Origin: Numida meleagris
Lineage: Eukaryota > Chordata > Aves > Galliformes > Numididae
Direction: 5' to 3'
Assembly: GCF_002078875.1 (NCBI RefSeq)
Contig: NC_034409.1
Span: forward strand, 59,907,244 to 59,971,243
DNA: 64,000 bases
In this document: positions 13,403 through 31,588 of the stretch, one piece after another
Layout: each line of letters opens with the position of its first letter
How positions within the stretch are numbered: the stretch's first letter is position 1
Program-made: the position numbers and the translations under genes
The notes under the pieces: model-generated
What the model saw: the letters and a program-made list of their open reading frames with translations, nothing else
What the model was told of the DNA's origin: nothing
Database searches by the model: none

Positions 13403-14022
13403 GTTACACTGCTTGTTTGTTTTACTGCATATATCATCTGGGAAATTAAATTCTGTTACAAGGCAGGACTTTTAAACATCCCCTAAAGGCAGCAGAATAC
13501 CATCTTTCACTGTTCCTTACTTTCAGGAAAAATATAACTAGACAGATCGCAGAAAATCCTACTTAGTGTCTTATTCCTTTGGTCTGTTAATAATCTTCCA
13601 GAAACTGGCAAGACTGATGCTGACCCTCAGCCTGATTCTGACATGGGCTCTGCTGAGGATGGAATTAGAGTGCTCAAAAAAAAATCAGAGATTTGAACCT
13701 GTCAGGCTCACAGGATGCCTGGCAGAGACCAAGCCCACGTGATGGAATACAGTTTTGACAAATGCATTCAGAAAGTTGACTGCTGTATGATCATAAGGAA
13801 AACTGTGACATAAATCAGTAGCGCTGTCTCAAGCCTTTATACTTACAAAGATGTACCTAAAGTGCTAGGTGAGACTCTAAACAAATATATTTTCTGGGCA
13901 ATTCTACTTTTCAGGCTGCTTTATCCTTTGGCCCCTGTTACTGCATGAAGTCAGAGACTGCGCCAGTGTTTATCAATGTGTGGTCTGTGAGTCTGTGATG
14001 CTCTGTGAGGTATTAGATGGTG

Positions 14023-14040
14023 GTCCCCAAAAATGGGGAC
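14023..14040. repeat. Short hairpin GTCCCCA/TGGGGAC
   Basis: Seven-base perfect arms around an AAAA loop in intronic sequence. No promoter or terminator role is implied. Confidence 0.4.
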
Positions 14041-15411
14041 AAAAATATAATGCACGAAGACAGTTGGGATCCAGAGTTCCATATTCAAAGATTACATATT
14101 GTACTATGTAATGCAAAATGTATATATTTATTACTGGTACTAACAATTTTGCAAAACAGTATACTTGTCTTATCTGTTGAGCAGTCTTCTTTTTAAATCA
14201 TTGCTTCTTCTAACCATCAGAGAGGTTCTCTCCGATACAGAGGTCACATGTCTTCACACAAAGGCCATCAAGTGCTTGGATTTCTCCTTGGCCTCATGGT
14301 CTCTTGTAAACTGTGCGTTAGGAGTATAATTAGAACTAGAGTCTTGTAAACTGTATTGGTAGAAGATTGCCATTTTAGGGTCTACTTCCTTTCACTTCCT
14401 TGCAAAAGCTCAGTACCTTCTATTTTATAAATGTTAAAGTCTTTGTTTTTTCCTACCCACCTATTTCCTCACAGGAGCCAGCCCTTCACTTTATTTAATG
14501 CAACACTCCTTAGGAGAAAGACTAGTTTGGACCGCAGTTTCGCACTTGTCCTTTGAGTGTTACTTGCATGGCACTACTCAAAGGTGGTATGATATTCCTG
14601 GCACTGAGATATAATGTACTCTGGGGTATCGCTCAGCTTTCTGTAATAGATACTTACTTTAGCACAAGGCACTTCATGGGTTTTAGCTTTTATTTATTCT
14701 ACTTTTGCTTTTTGTGTATAAAAATTTCAAAACTCTAAATGAAAAAAAAAATAGCACCAGATAAAGGTGTGCATAGTTGCAGGCTAAAAGTTCTGCACAG
14801 GCACAGAAGAAAAGTAGTTATTACTTTGTCAGGAGAAAGATATCACAACCTTTGAAATGGCATTCAGTTCATGTTTCCTTTCTGCACATTGTTCCAAGTA
14901 GACACTACAGTTTGGCAAGAAAGGAAGAGCAAAAGATTCCTGTGAAGATGCACTTCACAACTCAGTTTATGTAAACTAAATCTTCTGTGAGTTTGACATT
15001 ACACCTTAGAAAAATCTGATTGAAAACTGCAGTGTGAGCAGGAGATGGACAATGCCAGCAACTCCAGCATCGGTCCTCATCCATCTGACTCCTCTGTCCT
15101 GTTTGGTCTGGGTCTTCTTTGTTGACTCTCAATATAGCCAAGCACCACCTGAGCACAGGGGTGCAGCCTCTGTGGATGCCAGCAGGACTGCACCCATGTA
15201 TTCCTCAGTGGGACTTCCCCCACTGCATTTGGAACCAGTTTGGGCCACAGCTGGCAGAATGTCAGCTCCTGCCACAGGTGACACAGGAAAAGACATTTTG
15301 CTGTTCAGGTCGCAAGAAGGTACCCAAATTAGATTGCATCTGCAGTGCTGGGAGGGTCCCCTGCTCTGCTAACCACTCAGCACCACATGCACCCAAGGAA
15401 AAAATGTTTAC

Positions 15412-15602
15412 CTGGTGTGGCCACGGTTAACCTTTTTTCCTTGCTGAGACGGTGCCCATGGATGAAATCACTCATGGAAGGGGGACCCCTCAGAAGATAT
15501 GATTCTGTGGAGGCGGGATGAGGGGGGGCTCTTAATAATTTCTGGAGGTAGGTCCCTGAAGTCCTGGGATGGCTCTGATCACAAAGGGAAGGTGAGAATA
15601 GT
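15412..15602 (-). CDS. BICD1: BICD1 small C-terminal tail exon
   Basis: This 191-bp exon is too short and too Met-poor to stand out as an open frame. It was found by homology and splice sites. The acceptor is GATCTCCTGCAAG before ACTATTC. The first A completes the arginine from the previous exon, and 63 codons follow, beginning LFSPSLCDQSHPRTSG, then LLRAPPHPASTESYLLRG, then PPSMSDFIHGHRLSKEKRLT and VATP. The donor is CCAG before GTAAAC, leaving one G that joins AT of the next exon to make Asp. It matches the BICD1-specific Pro and Ser-rich tail, with several substitutions and one residue fewer near the TSG motif. Function of this tail is poorly defined; BICD2 lacks it. A run of seven G (plus strand 15532-15538) lies within the exon. 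Confidence 0.93.
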
Positions 15603-16557
15603 CTTGCAGGAGATCCAAGAAAAATACATATGGAAACAAAAGAGTTTTACTTTAATTACCTTTAAAAGCCTCATGAATGACAATATCCTGTTAATCTGCT
15701 TAATAGGTAAAAACCAACTAGTGTTGCCACCCCGTGTCATTTCCACGGCAGAGCACCTTGCCTGCACTGGAAATCATGTTAGGGGAGGAGGAGATGAGGT
15801 TGACTTATATCTCAGCATCCCAGAGTTGATATGTACAAGGCTCCCAGAATGTTCTCTTATTTTTGCATTGTGACTAGAACATATAAGAAAAGAGAATGAT
15901 TATCTAGGACTTCTCTAGTAGAGTCCCTTTTGTCTTCAGAACCATGGAGATCCCCACAGCTACAGAGCTTTGGCAGGACAGTCACAAGACAAGACGAGAA
16001 CTCACTGCTTAAACAGCAGAATATTTGCATTAGGCTATGAATGGCAGCCATCCCCCTTCAAAAGGTTGCTTGTTCCTATGCAGAAAAATTGATCTGAGTG
16101 AACGCATCCATATTCTTTTTGCGCTGATGAAGAGCAAGTGAGCATCAGAGCTTAACAAAGAGATGCAACTTCTTTTGTGTTAAGCACTGAAATGCTCATA
16201 CAGAACAATTCTTTTATATTTCAGATGCTCCTTATGGAAAATCTTAGGGGAAACTTAAGGAAGAGTTGTTAAAGAAAATACATTTACACTAATATTAAAG
16301 ACATACAAGATGCGCTGAGACACCAACAGAATATAATGCAAAACACTGCATTAAGAAGGACGAAATAACATTGTGAGTAGGTGGACCAGAACCACATGTT
16401 GCCAGGCTTTGAATTCTGTATTCATATGTTCCCCACCTCCTTCTCCCCACTCAAAGTATATAAAAGAAAACCAAAAATATAATGTTTACAATTCAGTGAA
16501 CGACTTTAATGAAAGTCTGGCCACTGCACTGTACTATAAAGATCGCTGCATGCATAC
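15603..16557 (-). other. BICD1: BICD1 short intron between tail exons
   Basis: A 955-bp intron with GTATGC donor (transcript side at 16557) and GCAAG acceptor (at 15603). No repeat element recognised. Its first part, just after the exon at 16558-16875, keeps the frame open for 16 codons and then has a TAA overlapping ATTAAA. Confidence 0.85.
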
Positions 16558-16875
16558 CTTTTCCTCTGAGTGCCACTGCTGACCAGTAAGTTTGGTTGCT
16601 GTGGGCCCTGACTATGCAGGAGGAAAGTGTCTATGGTTGGCACGGTGGCTGATGCCTCCTCACTTACTTTAGGGCTGCCGATCTTGCTCTTTCCAAGCTT
16701 GCCTTTGCTGCGTCGGGACTGCTCATGGTCGAACTCTAAATCCTCCAGTCGTTGGGTAAGGGCAAGTTTTTGCTGGATAGCCATGCGCAACAGAGAGTTT
16801 AGGGTCTTCTTCTCATCCTCTGCAGCTGCCAGCTGCCTTTGCATCTCATCCAGCTGCGTGACATACTCATCACAC
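16558..16875 (-). CDS. BICD1: BICD1 coding exon (end of coiled coil 3, start of tail)
   Basis: This 318-bp exon starts with G, completing the split arginine, then reads [20 protein letters not shown]. The acceptor is TTTTCCCAG before GTGTGATGAG. The frame runs through the last heptads of coiled coil 3 ([19 protein letters not shown]), a basic patch [14 protein letters not shown], and a Ser and Thr-rich region with [16 protein letters not shown], ending SSGTQRK plus AG. The donor reads AAAAG before GTATGC, weaker than the other donors here. The coiled-coil part is near-identical to remembered BICD1; the tail varies slightly. If this donor is skipped, the frame continues 16 codons into the intron before a stop, and that stop overlaps an ATTAAA (see findings). 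The following exon at 15412-15602 supplies the remaining base of arginine. Confidence 0.95.
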
Positions 16876-23430
<6,555 letters not shown>

Positions 23431-23462
23431 CTAAGATGGTGCCCTTTAATGTTGTCTTTAAG

Positions 23463-23470
23463 TTGTACTC
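23463..23470. repeat. Target site duplication of hAT element, left copy
   Basis: TTGTACTC, paired with TTGAACTC at 24338-24345 (7 of 8 identical). Eight-base duplications are diagnostic of hAT transposition. Confidence 0.8.
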
Positions 23471-24337
23471 CAGGCGTGTCCAATCCGCGGCCCGTGGCCT
23501 GCACATGGCCTAGCCTAGCCCATCCTGCGGCCACACCATCATGGCAGTGGCTCTTCCCCACCAAAAGGCCTGGCTCAGCCCTGGGCAAGTACCCACTGCT
23601 CAGCAACAACCAACTATTGGTGTGTGATTGGCAATGTCTGGGCTGAAACCAGGACAAGGGGAGGGTACAGTGCAGCACTCACTCACATCATGGCAAATAC
23701 ACTGGCTAAACACAGTCCTGTGAACAGTGAACAAAATGCAGACATGCTTTCCATTTTGATACAGGAATTTGAGAATAGGTTTCAAGATTGCTGAAAAAAT
23801 TATGAAATTTTTGGTATATCTGTGACTCCGTTTTCAGGTGACGTAAATACATTACCTGTGAATTTTCAAATGGAATGTACTGAGTTGCGATCAGATGTTC
23901 ATCTCAAAGAAAAATCTGATCATGTCTCTGTTCAACTTTTATAAGCCCTATCCCACCAGAGAAAGATATCCCTCACTTCACAGTCACACCTTATTCATGT
24001 CACTGCTCTTTGGCAGTATGTATATTTGTAAACAACTATTTTTAAGGAAGAATAAAATTTCATCAAAAGTCTCTGATGAGCACCTCGAGAACTCACTAAG
24101 AATTGCAGCCACTGACATCGAACCAGACTGATGCATTAGTTTCACAAAAACAAAGTCAAATATCCCACTAGTTCCGTGTTCATCTTGCTCTTTTTTTTCA
24201 GTGTTTAAATAAAAAATATTTTAAAATAGGTTTTTTTAGTTATATACATTAACTACATTACATATTTGATATGCAGCCCAAGACAATTCCTCTTCATTCA
24301 ATACGGCCCAGGCACACCAAAAGGTTGGACACCCATG
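23471..24337 (+). mobile_element. hAT (Charlie-like) DNA transposon, degenerate
   Basis: An 867-bp element. Its ends are imperfect inverted repeats: CAGGCGTGTCCAA at the left and TTGGACACCCATG at the right (11 of 13 matching when reversed). Eight-base target duplications flank it. Near the left end is a CG-rich CCGCGGCCCGTGGCC segment like that seen inside ends of several hAT families. The interior retains the C-terminal part of a transposase: around 23895-24131 the plus strand encodes SMYICKQLFLRKNKIS followed by SDEHLENSLRIAATDIEPD, matching the hAT dimerisation domain. Stops and frameshifts break the upstream part (about 23760-23940), and the N-terminal zinc finger and catalytic regions are absent. 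It is dead, internally shortened and old. Its right end lies deep in the intron and its left end is 91 bases from the BICD1 exon acceptor. Confidence 0.85.
23895..24131 (+). pseudogene. hAT transposase C-terminal remnant
   Basis: A 78-codon open stretch inside the hAT element. Residues 14-30 resemble a FYKPYPTRERYPSLHSHTL linker of domesticated and active hAT transposases, and residues 40-78 carry the C-terminal dimerisation motif ending SDEHLENSLRIAATDIEPD. The frame stops at TGA just after, and further similarity (an Ala-Leu-Val-Ser-Gln-like stretch) continues past the stop, so this is a decayed fragment. The ATG at its beginning is not the original start. There is no sign of domestication. 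Confidence 0.75.
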
Positions 24338-24345
24338 TTGAACTC
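24338..24345. repeat. Target site duplication of hAT element, right copy
   Basis: TTGAACTC, the partner of TTGTACTC at 23463-23470, with one mismatch. Confidence 0.8.
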
Positions 24346-27300
24346 CATCAAGCCAGGGAAAGGAGAAAGCAGTTGAAGGGACAAAGGCAGTCCTAATGAG
24401 CTGGCTACAACTTGAAACCTTAAATTTCTGTGCAAAACCACACAGCTGTATGCTGAAGGCTCAGGCAAGTGAACAAGTTACTGAAACTTGAAGAGTTGCT
24501 ACCACATTTCTGGGCTGCAGTAAGCCACCACGTGTGTCCGATCATGCTGCAACAGTGTGTTAGACTCAGCCTTGGTAGCTGAGAGTCAGCCTGATGTGGT
24601 TTTCTTCATGCACACTGCCATGGCTTTCCTTGCATGAGGTGACTCACTGCTAGGACGTGGCAGCTTGTTTTTTGTTCAAGCACTGGCAATACCTACTGTA
24701 CTACATTATTTAAGCAGCTTCAATAAATACAAAGAAGAGAAAAGAAAATGCAAATTAGAATTTTCACTTGAAAGTAAAGTAAGGATTTGTAGCTGCCTAT
24801 TCCTTTATTTCTCAGCTTCCTTCTTTTTTTTTCCATTTCCTCCAGTAATTTTCTTTATTTTACCTAATTTTCTTTATTTTACTATAAGCCTTACTGCTTA
24901 TAATAGTTATATTTGTCTTATTTTTACAAGAGTCAAATCTTTTGTTGAACTGATGAAGTTTAGTATCATTTTGAAGTTATTCAAAATATGCACTTGTATA
25001 GAGACTTTATACCTACTGCTGCTATGAGACAGTTTAAATTATTACAATTGAATGACATGAAGAAAAAATGTTTCCATTGCCTTTACTGGGAGTAGAGGGT
25101 TATCATTATTTTTTCACTTCATTTAGTGCAGAATAATTGTAGCATTTCAGCAATTACTTTCTCCTGTTGATCTTGTGAGTTCTTGAGCCACCAGTAGGGG
25201 AGAGGATTGTAGAGCAGCATTATTTTAAAGCAGCAAGCAAGGGAACATGAAAATAGATGCTAATGATCGAACAGTTGGAAACCTATTTTAAACTCAGTTT
25301 TCTGGAACTTGGATTTTCCTGGAACTAGATTTGTCACTAACAACGTCTCTTAACAAAATATTAACGCCTGCTAAAACACAATAATATTCATTTGCACTTG
25401 AGGAAATGGCACAGTTTCAGCTGGCAGCACTAATTTTTTTTTTTTTCACATTTGTGTACTCAACAATAAAGTTATCTCCACTTTCACACTAGTTTACATT
25501 GAGAAATTTTTAAAAATCACTACCAGCTACCTGTAATCGTATAGGTATGTGCTGAAAGTTTTTCCATGTCAAATTTCAAATTCTCAGCAACTGATTTAAA
25601 AAAATAACAAAAAACTCAATAACAACAACAAAACACTAAGGGATATATTTAAATAAATGGAGCTTTTATCAACCCTGGTGACATGTACTTTGGCATAATG
25701 CAGGATGCTAGACACCACCCTACACCTTAGCAGGAAAAAGCAGAAATCATCAGCATTCTGTGTTTTCAGGCATAAGTAAAAATGCACACATAAGTTAACA
25801 CAGAAAAGAAAGATTAATTACATTTAATAAAGCTTCTTTTTTTAAGGGAAATCTAGAAATAATGAGTTGAGGGTCAAATTCCAACTTAACAAGCATGATT
25901 AAATCAGATTTACTTACGAATCTTCAGGTCACTAATGAGGCAGAAGTGACTTTATGAGAGCAGAGCTAGGATCTATAGGTTAAACTGAGTTTGGCCCCAA
26001 AGCTGGAATTCAGAGATCTTTGTTCTGCAAGAGAAATCCAGTGTACTGTCCTTTAAATACAGTAGTTCAAATTAACACAAAGATTTTTCCTTTGCTTAGG
26101 AATGAAAATGAGTTAAAGGTATGTGCTGTTCCATCTCATGTAAGACTTTTTTTAAAAAAACCTGTTTAACTATTTCAGCATTGGGAATACATATTCCCAT
26201 ACACTGTGGAAACTGCTTTCAAGTACTAGACTGAAACAGTTAAAGGCAATCAGTCCCCTGACATCTTGAACTTCCAGTTACTCTTCACAACCAAAATTCT
26301 CTCCCTGTCCCAGTAGAGACTGAAGGGGAAAATATCCTGTACTGGAGAATTTCATGAAGAGCATCTCCTTTGTGTGTTCTGGCTGGGTAGGCTGATATAG
26401 CAAAACAAAGTTTCAGTGACCACAATCCAAATGACCTGTTTGTTCTGGCTGTTTTGCACTTCCAGAGAAGTGAACTGGAAAGCATAAGCATCGCAGTTCC
26501 AAACTTGGCAATGTTTCATCACTGCCTTTGGTCTGAAAATTTTAGTAAAACATGATCTCAGTATTTTGAAGTGGGAAAGGATGAAGCTAATAAATGACTT
26601 CCACTTTTCCTGTAGACTATCAACAATTTTCTACCCAGTAGCTTTTATGGGGCTACTCGGTAGAAAAATTATTTTCCAGGTGTTAGAACCTTGTGAAAGT
26701 GTATTTTTCCATCATTAATGCCTTAACATAATTGTATTATAATAAAAAATGAAAGCAAGTAGACTATGACAAAATTCACATTTCATCATAAAACAACAAA
26801 GGCTTCAACAGTTCTTTCTCTTTGTTAACTATTGTAAAAGGCTCCTCATATGGCTCCTGATATACACCAGACAAGCTCTCAACACGCTCCTTTGCAGGTT
26901 GCCAAGGGTCTCCCTTCTGAAAGTCTCCTAAGTGAAGAATGGATGGCACAAGTGCAGTATTGGCAAAGTAAACAAAACTAAGAAAAATGTGTTTTGAATA
27001 GGTTAGACAAAGAAAGGGGAAAAAAGCAGGGGGGATTCTTCTAGAAACCTGCAGACAGGCAGCCAGGGCCAACGGAGCAGAAGGGCATCTCTTTCATGCA
27101 ATGCTCATCTCCCTCCATCAGTCCTTGCAAGAGCTGGTGGGCTCCAGACTGTGCACATCTCAGGTTACCAAGAGCTCATCGGTTTGGGACCTGGATGCTG
27201 ACCAAAGCTGACTGCTGTCAGACTCCGTGGCTCTAAGGATGCAAAGCAGCTAAATCAATCTATATTGGCTAGCTGCCACTGAAAGAATAATTACCCAGCC

Positions 27301-27852
27301 TTTCCCCCAACCCTACCTTTTACGCACTGGATGGTTTTCTTCTCTGCTTACCATGAGTTGGCCCAGGGAGCCAAGCAAGCAGAAAATGAGCTGGAGGTAC
27401 CTTAGAGTCCAGGATGTGCAACAGGGAGCATAGATGAGGGGGGAAAAGGCAGTTGGATCCCCTCTTACAGAGGTACCCAAGTATCTGGTCCCCTCCACTG
27501 CCCTGCTAGGCTGTGCCACGGGTAGCATGCCCAGGAACGAGGCAAACCAAAGCCACAGCTTCATGTTGCTCTTCCTCCAGCAGCAGCTCTAGCCTAAAAT
27601 TATTTGTGCGTTCTTTGTCACTGCCAGTCTCAAAGACTGTGTCCACTGAATCATGTGGCTGTGCCAGGAACCAGTTCTAGGGGATAATCTAGGCTTTTAA
27701 AAATGGGATAGTGCTTTGAAAGGAAGGATGGGGCAAACAAAAGTATGTGTGTACAAGCAAGGGGTGCCAGAAGGAAGCAGGCACCCAGCGCCTAGCTTTG
27801 CTTTTAATTACTCCTTCTGAAGAGCTGTTACAAGTAAGCAGTTACAACCAAG

Positions 27853-28318
27853 GTGAGAATCCAAAGAAGCCAGCACAGCCTCACCAAGGACAGATCACAC
27901 CTGACCAATCTGGTGGCCTTCAATGATAGAGTGACAGCATCGATGGATCAAGGAAAGGCAACTGATGTCAGCTACTTGGACTTGTATAAGGCCTTTGACA
28001 TGGTCCTACACCACATCCTTATTTCTAAACTGGAAAGAAATGGATTTAAGGGTGGACTGTTCAGCAAATAAAGAATCAATTGGATTGTTGCAGCCACAGG
28101 GTTGTGGTCAGCAGTTCCATGCCTAGGTGCAGGTAGGTCACAAGGCCTCCCAGGGGTCCATCTTGGGACTGGTGTTCTTCAGCGCCTTTATCGATGACCT
28201 AGACAGTGGGACTGAGTGCATTCTCTGCAAGTTTGCGGATAACACCACGCTGAGTGGTGCAGTTGATACAACAGAAGGAAGAGTATACAGGTATGTCTTT
28301 TCTGATTATCATAAGTAG
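27853..28318 (+). pseudogene. CR1 reverse transcriptase remnant
   Basis: Two open stretches in different frames, 27853-28071 and 28127-28318, correspond to consecutive parts of the CR1 ORF2 reverse transcriptase palm. The first ends at a TAA. The second carries the catalytic aspartate pair region, changed from the usual FADD to FADN, and runs into the nested insertion after DTTEGR, so the last codons of the open stretch are not CR1. Non-functional. Confidence 0.8.
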
Positions 28319-28721
28319 GTTTTTTTTCATCTCTAACAAACCAAAGCTTGAGCCCTAAATACTAATTAATAGATTTAAGCAGACTTCTTGACAGTGCTAT
28401 ATATATTTATTTTGGGAACATATTTGCTGAGTCTCATCAACTGTGGTTTTCCCTTTGTATAAAAAAAAAAAAAGAAAGAAAGAAAGAAAAAAAGAATACA
28501 GAGAGATGGAGAAAAGAGAGAGTTGGAGAAATTACCAAATTACCACCAAAGAACAATATCTTGCAAATTGAAAGAAACAAACATGTTCATTAATAAAACT
28601 GAACTGAAATATAAAATGTTTACATACCTACTGGGGAAATATTGGTGGCAGGTGGACAGTTGGACTAGATGATCTTGGAGGTCTTTTCCAACCTTGGTGA
28701 TTCTATGATTCTACCTATTCT
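28284..28721 (+). mobile_element. Nested insertion ending in a CR1-type 3' tail
   Basis: This 438-bp block splits the CR1 reverse transcriptase reading between EGR and DAIQ. AAGAG occurs at both borders (28279-28283 and 28722-28726), fitting a 5-bp target duplication. The last 75 bases are a CR1-like 3' end: TTGGACTAGATGATCTTGG, AGGTCTTTTCCAACCTTGG and TGATTCTATGATTCTAC. The first 360 bases, including an A run and GAAA repeats at 28461-28494, are not recognised as CR1. It could be a CR1 copy with a foreign or diverged body, a SINE-like element using a CR1 tail, or two successive events. Confidence 0.65.
28461..28494 (+). repeat. Poly-A followed by (GAAA)n
   Basis: Thirteen A residues and then about five GAAA units, within the nested insertion. 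A microsatellite that may have grown from an original poly-A tail. Confidence 0.8.
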
Positions 28722-31556
28722 AAGAGATGCCATCCAGAGTGACCAGAACAGGCTTGAAAAGTGGGCCCACAAGAATCTAATGACAACAAGGCCAAGTGCA
28801 AGGTGTTGCACTTGGGTCGTGGCAATCCCAGATATATGTACAGACGACTGAGAGAAGAAATCATTGAGAGCAGTCCTGCAGAGAAGGACTTCAGGTTTCT
28901 GGTGGACAAAAAGCTGGACAAGAGCCAGCAGTGTGTATGTGCAGCCCAGTAGGCCAACAGTATCCTGGGCTGCATCAAAAGAAGGGTGGCCAGAAGGGAG
29001 AGGGAGGTGATTGTCCCCTGCTACTCTGCCCGTGTGAGGTCCCACCTGCACTACTGCATCCAGGCCTGGGGACTCCAGCACAAGAAGGATGCGGAGTTGT
29101 TGGAGCGACTCCAGAGGAGGGCCATGAAGATGATCAGGGGCTGAAGCACCTCTCCTATGAAGAAAGGCTAAGGGAGCTGGGCTTGTTCAGTCTGGAGAAG
29201 AGAAGGCTCCAGGGAGACCTCACTGTGGCCTTCCAGTACTTAAAAGGAGCTTCTAATCAAGAGGGAGACTGACTTTTTACATGGTCTGATATTGACAGGA
29301 CAAGGGAGAAAGGTTTTAAACTAAAAAAGAGGAGATTTAGCTTAGGTGTTAGGGGGAAATTTTCCACTCAAAGGGTGGTCAGGCACTGGCACAGGCTGCT
29401 CAGAGAAGCTGTGGATGCCCCATCCCTGGAGACATTCAAGCCAGGTTGGATGGGGCCATGGGCAGCCTGATCTAGAGCCAGATCTAGTGCTGTCCATAGC
29501 AGTGGGGCTGGAACTAGATGATCTTCAAGGTCCCTTTGAAGTCATTCTATGATTCTATGATTCTGAAGCATTTGGCTTTAAGTGGTGGACAACTGCAAAG
29601 ATGCATTACAGAAATTAGAGAACTTTGCTCCACACCAAAATGCAATGTCTGAGCAACACACAGAGAAATGGGGAGCATAAGTAAAAGATGAAGACAGACA
29701 AAAATACGTGAACACTCTTTGGTGAAGTACATAATGCAGCAGGAGAGGGACTAACAACAGTGCTGGTAGGACACCAACCAGTGCCAAGGAGCAGGACAAG
29801 TGAATTTAGTTGCTCAGCCTGTGTCTGTAGTCCCAGCACTAGCTGCTGGCAGAGAACTTTGCTATTGCTGTGCAAAGGATGGTACCTGGAGCTGAGAAGA
29901 AGGCAAGGAAGGAGCACAGAGCTCCAACACCTGGGCTCCTGCCAGTGTGAAATGCCAGCAATGGGGAGAGATAGGGCACACCATGCTTAGCACCTCCATC
30001 CACCAGAATCCACTCATGGAGGTTGAGTTTTGGGGGGCTGAGGTGAACACATGCCCAAAGTGCTGGCAGAAGTGGTGACGTCCTTTTCATGCCCTTCCTT
30101 ATCCTTGCAGAAGAGAAGCGGACCCAAATTCAGCTTCCTAAAGGTTGCCCTCAAGAAATCTGTGAACAAATCTCATTTTCTCTATGTTCCATATTCTAGG
30201 AAGACTTTGTATCTAATCCCTTTACCTTATACTAAGAGTAGAAGAAGCAAGCCAAGTAAAAAAATGGCTGCAGAAAGATTATTAACTGCTACAGTGGTAG
30301 GTACAAGAAGGTAGAACAGACACCTGTCATTTTAGTGCAGAAATCATATGTGATACTCAACCTTTCCACCAGCCTCACTGTACAAAATCCACTGCACAAT
30401 GTCTATATAACATCCAAGCTTTTGTTTATGGATCAGAAGTTGCATATCTGGGGTTATTCAGTTACATTTTCTGAACTTTACAGGTATCTCAGTTATGGAA
30501 GCTGCAGATGTAATAGTAGACAATAGTCAATACAGACATAAACGTCTTGCCAACTCAGTTCCTTCCCATGAACTATTTACCTACAAAAACAACCAATAAT
30601 TTTTTAATTGGAATTTCAGGATATTAAATTCCTCTCATAGGCAGCTTTGCTTTCCGTATGTTATTAGAAACCAAAATCAAAACCATTATTGAACTAGTCC
30701 TAAAAAGTGTTATATAGCGGTTTTGCTCCATGGAACTGGTGCTGACATAGCAATTATGGCTACAAATAAACAGATACATAAATCATGATGAAATAAAGCA
30801 AGCAAGCCAACATGATGTTGTGACTTGCTATCTGAATCTGTTGATTTGTTTAACAATCAATTTCCCTGGTCTTAGGTTCGCAGATTCTTACAGCAAATCT
30901 CATCTTCTTTTCTGTGTTACAGTGTTTTCTGACTTCTATTTCTGGCCCAGCCTGACACTAAAATGTTGATTTGAAAATACTTTCAAAGAAAACACAGCTA
31001 GAATAAAAAGACTTTACCATTAGAAATTGCCAAATGGATTGAGCTAGGCCATAGCTTGTCAGGTTCAAACAGAAATTTACTGCATGCTATTAAAGATTTA
31101 ATAGCTCTAACTGCACCGCTACACTGCCAGGCCCACTGAAACAGAAGGAGGAACAGAGTCCTTCAGTGCTTTCCTGCAATCAGGTAATTTCCTGTGAAGA
31201 GAAGTGAACACAGGTCAGGTTTCTTGTTTTTTTCTTCCGATGAACCATCTGCCCCTGTACCTGGATAACAGAGGATGGCGGCACACTGCCGCGAAGTGTA
31301 CGCCCAGGAAAACTGTTCGTTTAGGTGACGCTGCAATACTTCTGGTGGTCACTGGATGGCACCAATGCTTCCCTGATTAAAGGTGGAACTTCATTATCGA
31401 AAAACAACCCTGAATACAAGATCCAGGGCTCTGCTGCTGGTCTCCCCCATATTCTCTCCCAGACCTGACCGGTGGGATGCTCTAGGAAGAAACTGCCATT
31501 TTTCCAACGTATTTGACTGCGCTCACTTTGCTTTCTGGCATTATTTGAACCAGAAA

Positions 31557-31588
31557 TATATATATATATGTATACATATATATATATC
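31557..31588. repeat. (AT)n microsatellite, interrupted
   Basis: Alternating AT with GTATAC interruptions, near-palindromic. It lies about 190 bases before the CR1 at 31778. Confidence 0.8.

Larger units (their letters stand above)
2610..15411 (-). other. BICD1: BICD1 intron between the last two visible exons
   Basis: A 12.8-kb intron, mostly unique AT-rich sequence without recognisable genes. It contains an AT dinucleotide run at about 6858-6874, a cluster of perfect hairpins near 11977-12272, a 17-base A run at 13118-13134, one old CR1 fragment at about 13240-13376 with a hairpin at its edge, and a small hairpin at 14023-14040. None of the frames of 60-120 codons here resembles a known protein. 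Confidence 0.8.
27848..29562 (+). mobile_element. CR1 LINE with ORF2 relic, interrupted
   Basis: A long 5'-truncated CR1 in two pieces, 27848-28283 and 28722-29562. The first encodes part of the reverse transcriptase: a YLDLYKAFD block (first catalytic Asp region), a stop, then [19 protein letters not shown] and a FADN where active copies have FADD. The second piece resumes at [20 protein letters not shown], continues to VLHLG-type sequence in shifted frames and ends in the CR1 3' region with GATGATCTTCAAGGTCCCTT and the ATTCTATGATTCTATGATTC tail. Multiple stops and frameshifts make it inactive. Orientation is antisense to BICD1. The two pieces are separated by a 438-bp insertion described separately. 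Confidence 0.9.

Noticed and set aside
28665..29272. Several 60-140 codon frames on both strands
   Set aside because: They are accidental frames inside the decayed CR1 at 27848-29562.
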